The position numbers and the translations under genes were made by a program. The notes under the pieces are model-generated. The model was not told the DNA's origin. It did not search any database and saw only the letters and a list, made by a program, of their open reading frames with translations. From CAZMCH01 sp964564735 (GTDB lineage Bacteria > Poribacteria > DTPJ01): a DNA stretch of 15,089 nt. Below, in pieces: positions 1-6,585 of this stretch (the stretch's first letter is position 1; each line of letters begins with the position of its first letter). The DNA lies in contig CAZMCH010000100.1 in the NCBI GenBank assembly GCA_964564735.1, positions 1-15,089 of the forward strand. Reading direction: 5' to 3'.

Positions 1-278
1 AATGAGAATTCTTTGGACGTATTGTAATAACTTGAACATCTTTAACCTGACTTCTTATTATGATAATACATACCCTTGAAATATTCTTGGATTGTTTGTA
101 TCATTCTATCAGGATTGATATTTTTTTCATAGCATTCCAATATTGTGTTTATTCCAAAATAAAAGGATATGCTATTTTTTTGTTTATTTCCAATACTTTC
201 TCACATATTTTTATCCCAAGTCCTTATTTTATCATTGCTTAATAAAAACTGAGAGTGAATCAGATCAAATAAAAAGTC
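1..278. other. AT-rich left-edge region without a confident gene
   Basis: This stretch is very AT-rich. Plus-strand open frames near 60-242 and 143-349 have no ribosome binding site and low-complexity Phe/Ile/Tyr composition, so I do not call them. On the minus strand, protein-like stretches appear in two frames between about 1 and 230 but are broken by stops. One frame running off the left edge reads ...VQVITIRPKNSH with no ATG, GTG or TTG after its last stop. Another has an ATG at 37-39 reading MFKLLQYVQRILI before the edge. A minus-strand gene may therefore start or decay here, but the window is too short to decide. Confidence 0.4.
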
Positions 279-306
279 TTGATTTCATGTTAATATATGA
301 TATAAT
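279..306 (+). promoter_or_regulatory. Putative sigma70-type promoter of the merR-tRNA-Pro unit
   Basis: A -35-like TTGATT (279-284) is followed after 16 bp by a consensus -10 TATAAT (301-306). This would start transcription near 313, about 60 bp before the MerR ATG. The -10 box lies inside a perfect 14-bp palindrome, GATATAATTATATC (299-312), a possible operator. A second perfect palindrome, TATTATTAATAATA (341-354), sits in the leader. Both are pure or nearly pure A/T, so chance occurrence is possible. Confidence 0.5.
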
Positions 307-372
307 TATATCGCACTTAGCTATTGGGATTGTAAGATTATATTATTAATAATAAATCTCTTGGGTGACGGT

Positions 373-714
373 ATGGAGATCATTGATTCAGAAAAAACAC
401 TATACCGAGTTGGAGAAGTGAGCCATCTGATTGATGTAGATCCTTATGTCCTCAGATATTGGGAAAAAATGTTTCCTCAATTGAAGCCCAAGAAAGATGA
501 AAATGGTCAACGAGTATATACTCAATCTGATATAGAAATAATACAACGCATAAAATATCTTTTATACGAAGAGCGTTATACAATAGCAGGTGCAAAAAGG
601 AAACTAAATAACGAATCTGATGACAAAACAAAGAAATATGACGGGGAATTGATGATTGTATTGCAGGATATTAAGCAAATACTTGAGGAAATCTCCGAAA
701 TATTAAATAAATAA
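373..714 (+). CDS. MerR-family transcriptional regulator (small, MlrA-like type)
   Basis: A DNA-binding protein of 113 residues. The N-terminal winged helix-turn-helix is seen in YRVGEVSHLIDVDPYVLRYWE (residues 11-31). The wing follows (about 36-50, with the typical GQRVYTQSDI), then the helix pair IQRIKYLLYEERYTIAGAKRKL (57-78) that typifies MerR proteins. The last 22 residues form a short Leu/Ile-rich helix, probably for dimerisation. No ligand- or metal-binding cysteines or effector domain are seen, so the signal is unknown. I chose the ATG at 373 because GGTGA (364-368) lies 4 nt upstream; a TTG at 361 would add four residues but has no such site. The gene is probably cotranscribed with the tRNA-Pro gene 10 bp downstream. 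The palindrome over its own -10 box would fit autoregulation, which is inference. Confidence 0.85.
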   Translation: MEIIDSEKTLYRVGEVSHLIDVDPYVLRYWEKMFPQLKPKKDENGQRVYTQSDIEIIQRIKYLLYEERYTIAGAKRKLNNESDDKTKKYDGELMIVLQDIKQILEEISEILNK

Positions 715-724
715 AGTCTTTTGT

Positions 725-802
725 CGGGGTGTAGCGCAGTCCGGATAGCGTACTTGAATGGGGTTCAAGTGGTCGCTGGTTCGAATCCAGTCACCCCGAC
801 CA
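725..802 (+). tRNA. tRNA-Pro (anticodon GGG)
   Basis: A complete 78-nt cloverleaf with an encoded CCA tail (800-802). The acceptor arm pairs CGGGGTG (725-731) with CACCCCG (792-798), with discriminator A799. The anticodon stem pairs CTTGA (753-757) with TCAAG (765-769) around the loop ATGGGGT, giving anticodon GGG at 760-762. The T loop is the standard TTCGAAT. The GGG anticodon reads CCC and CCU proline codons. No separate promoter is visible, so it is probably processed from the merR transcript. A TTTTT run (804-808) directly after CCA could help end transcription, with the GC-rich acceptor stem upstream. Confidence 0.97.
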
Positions 803-956
803 ATTTTTAGCTCAACATTGCTTTTATACAATCCTTCATTTCAGCCCAATTAAAATTAGCCTTCCATTTCATCATTAGCCAAAAAAATCTCTATTGTTAA
901 TATAAAATATATTTTTTAAAATGATAATATTTTCACTTTGTTTTTATTATTGTGCA

Positions 957-978
957 TCCAAATCTGGTATAATTTGGA
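957..978. promoter_or_regulatory. Inverted repeat (candidate operator) over the hflX promoter
   Basis: The arms TCCAAAT (957-963) and ATTTGGA (972-978) are perfect inverted repeats separated by 8 bp. The -10 box (968-973) lies between and partly within the arms. A protein bound here would block RNA polymerase, so repression is the likeliest role. The binding protein is unknown. The nearby MerR-type protein is one candidate, but MerR activators usually bind between the -35 and -10 boxes, which does not match well here. Confidence 0.4.
965..973 (+). promoter_or_regulatory. Extended -10 promoter of the hflX-lolD-permease operon
   Basis: TGGTATAAT is a full extended -10 element (TGn plus consensus TATAAT). 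No good -35 box lies at the usual distance, which is common for extended -10 promoters. Transcription would start near 980, leaving a leader of about 44 nt that contains the strong AAAGGAG ribosome binding site (1012-1018) of hflX. Confidence 0.55.
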
Positions 979-1023
979 ATTAAAGCATTATAAATATTGT
1001 TGTTATTAATCAAAGGAGACTTT

Positions 1024-2343
1024 ATGGAACAAATAATATTTAATCCCCCTGAAATAGAAAAAGCATTACTTGTGGGAGTTAGGCTTCAAGGCACAAATAA
1101 AAACGAAGCAGATGAATCTATAAATGAGCTTGGTAGGCTTGCTGATACGGCAGGCGTCGAAGTTAAGGAAAAAATAATTCAGGTTCGTGAAAGTCCTGAT
1201 CCTGCATATTACATTGGCAAAGGCAAAGCAGAAGAAATAGCGTCTTTATATGAGGCATTATCTTTGTCAATGGTGATCTTTGATAATGATTTATCGCCAG
1301 CACAAACACGTAATCTTGAGAATGCTATCAATGGCAAAGTTATAGATAGAACAAGGCTAATTCTTGATATTTTTGCGCAACATGCTCGAACAAAAGAGGC
1401 AATGTTGGAAGTCGAATTAGCTCAATTAGCATATCAATTACCGAGACTAACTCGCCTATGGACACACCTTTCTCGACAAACTGCCGGGGCAACAAAAGGC
1501 GGAGTCGGTATGCGAGGACCGGGTGAAAGGCAATTGGAACTTGACAGAAGAATGATTAGAATACGAATGTCAAAGCTACAGCATTCTCTTGACAAAATAA
1601 AGGAGAATAGACAACTCGAAAGGGAAAATAGACAAGATAAATTAACCATTGCCCTAGTAGGATATACCAATGCAGGAAAATCTACGTTATTAAATGCTCT
1701 AGCTAATGATAATCAATATACAGATGATAAGTTATTTGCTACGCTTGATCCTGTAACACGAGTTGTTCAGCTATCAGATAATTATAGCGCACTTGTAACT
1801 GATACAGTCGGATTTATAAGGAATCTTCCGCATCATCTTGTCGCTTCTTTCAGAGCAACTCTTGAGGAAGTCAATGAATCAAAAATGCTTTTGCATGTTG
1901 CGGATGCAAGCCATCCAAGTATCAAAGAGCAGATCAACGCGGTTGATGACGTGCTTAAGCAACTAGGCGCAGATAATATACCTACTCTGATGGTATTCAA
2001 CAAAATTGACATGGTTGATGACATGAGTGAATTATATGATATAATCCAAAAATATCCCAATCATGTTGAAATCTCTGCATTAAAAGGCAAAGGTCTTGAA
2101 ATTCTAAAAAACAAATTGCTTGAAACTGCTTCCGCAAATGAAGTTGAAATTGCAGTTGATATTCCTCATTCACAAGGGCATCTAGTCAATTTTATTCATG
2201 AAAATGGCGAAGTTATCAGCAGAGAATTCGGGGACGGATTTATAAGCCTAAGAGCAAAGATGGATCAAAAATATGCTGATAAACTCAGAAAAATCATAAA
2301 TAAAAGGTTTGATATACAGGTGACAAATGTTGCTCGAACTTGA
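1024..2343 (+). CDS. hflX: GTPase HflX, ribosome-splitting factor
   Basis: A 439-residue OBG-HflX-family GTPase. In other bacteria HflX binds the 50S subunit and splits stalled or hibernating 70S ribosomes under heat or antibiotic stress. The N-terminal HflX domain (about 10-175) contains YYIGKGKAEEI and ends in the glycine-rich segment GGVGMRGPGERQLELDRR. A helical linker follows. The G domain carries G1 GYTNAGKST (213-221), switch region LFATLDPVTR, G3 DTVGF (260-264) and G4 NKID (326-329). The C-terminal tail completes a normal family length. I chose ATG 1024 because AAAGGAG lies 5 nt upstream; a TTG at 997 lacks such a site. It is the first gene of an operon, and its end overlaps the lolD-like gene by 17 bp. 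The extended -10 promoter and overlapping palindrome suggest regulated expression. Identification is firm from the motifs. Confidence 0.96.
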   Translation: MEQIIFNPPEIEKALLVGVRLQGTNKNEADESINELGRLADTAGVEVKEKIIQVRESPDPAYYIGKGKAEEIASLYEALSLSMVIFDNDLSPAQTRNLENAINGKVIDRTRLILDIFAQHARTKEAMLEVELAQLAYQLPRLTRLWTHLSRQTAGATKGGVGMRGPGERQLELDRRMIRIRMSKLQHSLDKIKENRQLERENRQDKLTIALVGYTNAGKSTLLNALANDNQYTDDKLFATLDPVTRVVQLSDNYSALVTDTVGFIRNLPHHLVASFRATLEEVNESKMLLHVADASHPSIKEQINAVDDVLKQLGADNIPTLMVFNKIDMVDDMSELYDIIQKYPNHVEISALKGKGLEILKNKLLETASANEVEIAVDIPHSQGHLVNFIHENGEVISREFGDGFISLRAKMDQKYADKLRKIINKRFDIQVTNVART

Positions 2344-3022
2344 TAATATCTCAAAATATTACGATAGTCCTGAAAATAAAAATCCAGATTATATACTAGA
2401 TAATATTGATTTGAAGGTTATATCAGGAGATTCACTTGCAATTGTAGGTCCATCAGGTTCAGGAAAAAGCACTTTGCTAAATATAATAGGTGCGCTTGAT
2501 CGACCAAGTTCAGGCAAAGTATTATTAGATGGCAAAGATATAACACAATTAAATGATAACCAGCTTGCAGAAATTCGTAATCAAGAGATTGGTTTTATTT
2601 TTCAATTACATCATCTACTTCCGCAATGCACAGCCCTTGAAAACGTCCTCATACCAACCATCGTTAATAAAAATCATTCAAACAAAGGCGAAATAGAAAA
2701 ATATGCAAAAGTTATGCTTGAAAGAGTCGGTCTTGCAGAAAGAATATCATATCGCCCCGGACAGCTTTCTGGTGGAGAACGCCAGAGAGTCGCTGTTGTT
2801 CGTGCATTAATAAACCGTCCAAAGCTATTGCTTGCAGATGAACCTACAGGCTCACTTGATCATGCAAATTCTATAAGCCTTATTCAATTATTAATTGATT
2901 TAAATCTTAGTGATGGTATCACTTTAATAGTAGTTACACATTCTCAGGAAATTGCCTCAAAAATGTCTAGGATTTATCAATTAACTGATGGGAAGCTAAT
3001 AGAGAAGGGAAATCATAAATGA
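2327..3022 (+). CDS. lolD: LolD-type ABC transporter ATP-binding protein
   Basis: A 231-residue cytoplasmic ATPase of the MacB/LolD/FtsE class. Visible motifs are Walker A GPSGSGKST (41-49), a LolD-like Q-loop region FIFQLHHLLPQCTALENVLIP (the HHLLP-TALENV pattern is typical of LolD), signature LSGGERQ (147-153), Walker B LLLADE (167-172), D-loop GSLD and the switch His205 in VVTHS. In Proteobacteria LolD powers release of outer-membrane lipoproteins from the inner membrane with LolC and LolE. Here the downstream partner is a single long permease with two FtsX modules, so the substrate is uncertain. AGGTGA (2318-2323) is only 3 nt from ATG 2327 and 6 nt from an in-frame TTG at 2330, so either could be the start. 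Overlap with hflX upstream and an ATGA overlap downstream indicate translational coupling. Confidence 0.88.
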   Translation: MLLELDNISKYYDSPENKNPDYILDNIDLKVISGDSLAIVGPSGSGKSTLLNIIGALDRPSSGKVLLDGKDITQLNDNQLAEIRNQEIGFIFQLHHLLPQCTALENVLIPTIVNKNHSNKGEIEKYAKVMLERVGLAERISYRPGQLSGGERQRVAVVRALINRPKLLLADEPTGSLDHANSISLIQLLIDLNLSDGITLIVVTHSQEIASKMSRIYQLTDGKLIEKGNHK

Positions 3023-6000
3023 CCCTATGGAAGCTAGTTGGTAAATCCCTTCGATTTTATTGGCGAACAAATATTAGTATTATGCTTGGTGTTGCCATCA
3101 GCACTGCGGTTATTGTCGGTGCTTTGATCGTTGGTGATTCTGTCAAGTATTCACTCAAAGCCATCTCTTTATCGAAACTTGGCAAAGTCCAATATGTTAT
3201 GGCTACTCAGGACCGTTATTTTCGTTCTGAACTTGCCAATGATCTTGAAAAAGAGCTTGAAACCATTGTTGTTCCTGCGCTTATGCTAAATGGAATGGTT
3301 ATAAATAGCGATAATAACCTTAGAGCTAATCAAGTTCAAATATTCGGTATAGATGACAGGTTTTGGAAACTCAGAAACAAGCCGTCAAATGTCAATATAA
3401 CAATAGAAGATGACTTTTTAATAATAAACGAAAGACTATCAAGGCATATCAAATCTAAGGTTAATGACGATTTGCTGATTAGAGTTGAAAAGGCAAGTCT
3501 TATGCCAAAAGATGTCCCAATGTCGCTTGATACAGACCTTTCTGTTTCTTTTCGCCTTAATGTAAAAGCAATAACTCCCAATCTCGATCTCGGTGATTTC
3601 AGCCTTCAATCAAGCCAAGTTCCACCACTAAACGCATTTATCCCACTAAGTATGCTCCAAAATAAAATATCTCTACCCAATCGGGCAAATCTGATGCTTG
3701 TTGGGGATAATAAAATATCTGATATTGATTCAATAATTCGCAAAAACTGGACAATAAAAGATGCTGATCTGAATCTTCAAGAAATATCAAGAAATAACGC
3801 TGTTCAGCTTTCCACAGGTAGAATCTTCCTTGATCAGCTAATTGTTGATGTTGTCAAAGAAATTCCAGCAGATAAGACATATATTTTGACTTATTTGGTT
3901 AATGAAATACGCCTAAATGATCGAAAAACTCCTTATTCGATGGTATCAGCAATTGATCCGATAGAAAATGTTTCCAAAATAAATGATGATGAAATAATTA
4001 TTAATTCATGGCTTGCTGATGATCTAAAGGCAAAAATTGGAGATTCTATTGATTTGACATACTTCGTTTTCAGTGATAATCGCAAATTGATAGAACAGAC
4101 TTCTAGCTTTCGTATTAAAAAGATTGTGCAAATGGAAGGTTTGGCAAACGATAGGTCTCTAATGCCTGATTTTCCGGGTATAGCGGAAGTAGAAAATAGC
4201 CGTGATTGGAAAGCCGGGATCCCTATCGATCTTAGTAAAATTAGAGATAAGGACGAGAATTACTGGCACAATTATCGAGGAACTCCAAAGGCATTTATAA
4301 CGCTAAAAGCAGGACAATCTTTGTGGTCTAATCGCTTTGGAAATTTAACCGCAATAAGATTTCCCTTAAATGATAAGCCAAAAATTGAATCTGCAATCAT
4401 AAATGGTCTAAATCCAGCCTCAGTTGGACTTTTTTTTGTGCCAATTCGTGAGAGAATCTTGTCATCAAGCAATCCAACAACAGATTTTGGTCAGCTTTTC
4501 TTGGGATTGAGTTTCTTTTTAATAATATCTGCTTTATTGCTGACGGGATTACTTTTTGTGTTCAGCATACAGCAACGCAAAGAAGAAATCGGGACATTAC
4601 TTGCCTTAGGGCTATCAAATAAGATAATAAAAAAGGCTTTTCAATTTGAGGGGCTTGTAATTGTGTTAATTGGTGGCTTGGTTGGAACTGGTTTGGGAAT
4701 ACTCTACACAAAGGGCGTTCTCTTTGCCCTTTCAACTATCTGGGTTGATGTTGTTGGGGCAACAAATCTGCAATATCATTCTGGAATATCAAGCCTATTT
4801 ATAGGTGCTTTTTCTGGAATTATAATGTCTTTAACGATAATATGGCTTACTTTGCTCAAACAAATAAAAATCTCTGCACATGAACTAATTTCATCTGGAG
4901 GGGAATTTGAATCTTCAACAAAAAAAGGCACATCAAGATTAGGTTTGTTTATCGCAATCATTTCATTAATTATATCTATTGCATTAATCATTTTTGCTAG
5001 TTTGGTTAAAGATACAAATGCTGTAGGAGTATTTTTTGGTGCAGGTGCGCTTCTTTTGATTAGTAGTTTTGGCATAAGCCATTATATCCTATCTTCTCTA
5101 TCAAGAGCCAAAAGTAGTATTAACTTGACTCTTGCAAAGATGGGTTCTCGTAATGCTGTGCGCAGGCGTGGAAGGAGTCTTGCCATAATAATTCTTCTTG
5201 CCTGTGGTAGTTTTATGATTATCGCTATCGGGTCAAACAGGCTTGATTCTATGAAAGATATGGAGAAGCGTTCATCAGGAACAGGCGGATTTGCCCTCTA
5301 TGCAGAAACTGCTCTGCCAATACTGAAAGATTTAAACGATAAAGATGAACAAGAAGCATTGAATCTGGATTTGCCAAATATATCTAATATCAGTTTTGTT
5401 CAGTTGAGAGTCCGAGACGGTGATGATGCGAGTTGTCTAAACTTAAATCGTGTCCAGAATCCGAGATTACTTGGCGTAAATCCTGATGAATTACAGAAAC
5501 GTGGTTCATTTACCTTTGTAAAGTCATTATCTAATGAAGGCTTTGATATGCTCAAAGATGTAACACAAGAATCTGGTATAAAAACGATCAACGCTATCGG
5601 TGATGATGCAATGATTACATGGTCGCTTGGGCTATCTGTGGGCGATACTATTCGATATACAGATGAAAGAGGCAATCCGTTTCAAATTCGTATCGCCGGA
5701 GCTATATCAAACACAATATTACAAGGAAGCCTTCTTATATCTGAAAATCAATTCAAAGAATTATTCCCATCAATAAGCGGAAGACGTGTTTTTCTTATAG
5801 ATGCACCTTTTGAGCATTTGTCTGATATATCAAAGACATTATCTCGCAGATTCCAGAATTATGGGATAGAAATAACGCCTACATATGAACGTTTATCAGA
5901 ATTTAACGCTGTTCAAAATACATATCTATCTATATTTCAGATGCTTGGCGGATTAGCATTGATTCTTGGTAGTTTGGGCTTGGGAATAATCGTACTTAGA

Positions 6001-6300
6001 AACGTTATGGAAAGACGGAATGAACTTGCTTTATTGCGTGCTGTCGGATTCAAAAAAGATTCTATACAGTGGTTTTTGCTAAGTGAGCATTGGCTATTAT
6101 TGGCTATGGGTTTGCTTTTTGGTTCTATCTCTGGATTTATTGCTGTTATTCCAAATTTGACATCACTTAACTCAGAAATTCCCTATTTTTCATTGGGAAT
6201 TACATTAATTATCATTACATTTAGCGGATTTTTGTGGATATGGCTTGCGGTTAAGCTTGCTCTTCGGCAAAATTTAATATCTGCCCTTCGAAATGAATAA
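3019..6300 (+). CDS. ABC permease with two FtsX modules in one chain (LolCE/MacB superfamily)
   Basis: An inner-membrane permease of 1093 residues. By eye it has ten membrane segments: TM1 about 18-42, TM2 492-518, TM3 544-568, TM4 593-616, TM5 641-664, TM6 668-692, TM7 720-741, TM8 970-994, TM9 1022-1045 and TM10 1058-1080. Two large periplasmic domains lie between TM1 and TM2 (about 450 residues) and between TM7 and TM8 (about 230). The FtsX coupling motif appears twice, QQRKEEIGTLLALG after TM2 and MERRNELALLRAVG after TM8. The chain therefore resembles two LolC/LolE-like halves fused, with TM5-TM6 as a linker. Its ATG overlaps the lolD stop (ATGA), and AAGGGA (3005-3010) precedes it, so the two very probably form one transporter. 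Likely roles are lipoprotein trafficking, substrate export or mechanotransmission across the periplasm; the sequence does not decide. It ends 12 bp from the convergent C25 gene. Confidence 0.85.
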   Translation: MTLWKLVGKSLRFYWRTNISIMLGVAISTAVIVGALIVGDSVKYSLKAISLSKLGKVQYVMATQDRYFRSELANDLEKELETIVVPALMLNGMVINSDNNLRANQVQIFGIDDRFWKLRNKPSNVNITIEDDFLIINERLSRHIKSKVNDDLLIRVEKASLMPKDVPMSLDTDLSVSFRLNVKAITPNLDLGDFSLQSSQVPPLNAFIPLSMLQNKISLPNRANLMLVGDNKISDIDSIIRKNWTIKDADLNLQEISRNNAVQLSTGRIFLDQLIVDVVKEIPADKTYILTYLVNEIRLNDRKTPYSMVSAIDPIENVSKINDDEIIINSWLADDLKAKIGDSIDLTYFVFSDNRKLIEQTSSFRIKKIVQMEGLANDRSLMPDFPGIAEVENSRDWKAGIPIDLSKIRDKDENYWHNYRGTPKAFITLKAGQSLWSNRFGNLTAIRFPLNDKPKIESAIINGLNPASVGLFFVPIRERILSSSNPTTDFGQLFLGLSFFLIISALLLTGLLFVFSIQQRKEEIGTLLALGLSNKIIKKAFQFEGLVIVLIGGLVGTGLGILYTKGVLFALSTIWVDVVGATNLQYHSGISSLFIGAFSGIIMSLTIIWLTLLKQIKISAHELISSGGEFESSTKKGTSRLGLFIAIISLIISIALIIFASLVKDTNAVGVFFGAGALLLISSFGISHYILSSLSRAKSSINLTLAKMGSRNAVRRRGRSLAIIILLACGSFMIIAIGSNRLDSMKDMEKRSSGTGGFALYAETALPILKDLNDKDEQEALNLDLPNISNISFVQLRVRDGDDASCLNLNRVQNPRLLGVNPDELQKRGSFTFVKSLSNEGFDMLKDVTQESGIKTINAIGDDAMITWSLGLSVGDTIRYTDERGNPFQIRIAGAISNTILQGSLLISENQFKELFPSISGRRVFLIDAPFEHLSDISKTLSRRFQNYGIEITPTYERLSEFNAVQNTYLSIFQMLGGLALILGSLGLGIIVLRNVMERRNELALLRAVGFKKDSIQWFLLSEHWLLLAMGLLFGSISGFIAVIPNLTSLNSEIPYFSLGITLIIITFSGFLWIWLAVKLALRQNLISALRNE

Positions 6301-6312
6301 TATCAGCAATTT

Positions 6313-6585
6313 TTACCTTATAACTGCTAATTTGCCGATTTTATCAATTTTCTTTCTTTCAGTTTTGACAGTAAATTTGTAAAGATAAACTCCGCTTGCA
6401 ACCTTGCTATCATCTTCATCTCTGCCATCCCAGTATATCTCATTATATTTCCAGCTTGGTGAGTCCTGCTCAAGAGTTCTAATAAGCCTTCCTTTTATGG
6501 TATAAATCTTTACAATAGCTTTATTAGCAGGTTGCGTTAGATAATATGAGAAAAAAGTCCTGTCTGAAAATGGATTCGGGGCGTT
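6313..6585 (-). other. C-terminal FlgD-Ig-like / type IX sorting domain of the C25 protein
   Basis: The last 90 residues carry the standard signature: NAPNPF at the start (residues 1985-1990), then VKIYTIKGRLIRTL, the WDGRDEDDSKVASGVYLYKF segment, and a short basic end. In the FCB group such domains direct proteins through the type IX secretion system, and PorU removes them from cargo. The same fold also occurs in candidate phyla where the secretion machinery is less clear. Its presence implies that this peptidase is itself sent to the cell surface. Confidence 0.85.

Larger units (their letters stand above)
803..1023. other. Spacer between tRNA-Pro and hflX, AT-rich, no gene called
   Basis: This 221-bp spacer holds a T-run after the tRNA and the promoter and palindrome of the next operon, annotated separately. 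On the minus strand a 22-residue open frame (807-875, starting at tandem ATG codons) encodes a Trp/Lys/Met-containing peptide, but no ribosome binding site precedes it. I see no stable hairpin terminator. Confidence 0.6.

Noticed and set aside
60..349. Plus-strand open frames at 60-242 and 143-349
   Set aside because: No ribosome binding site, composition dominated by Phe/Ile/Tyr as expected from AT-rich noncoding DNA, and overlap with the likely promoter of the MerR gene.
997..1023. TTG at 997 as the start of HflX
   Set aside because: The strong AAAGGAG site lies between this TTG and the ATG at 1024 and serves the ATG. The extra nine residues are not typical of HflX.
1266..1278. A dockerin-type calcium repeat in the C25 protein (residue numbers 1266-1278, loop DRNNDQTVDLDA)
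   Set aside because: The residue at loop position 12 is Ala rather than Asp/Glu and there is no second copy, so it is noted only as an Asp/Asn-rich loop in a CARDB-like domain.
6304..6327. CAGCA/TGCT pairing in the convergent gap as a terminator
   Set aside because: Only 4 bp pair across a loop of about 15 nt, with no following T-run in the right place. Too weak to call.
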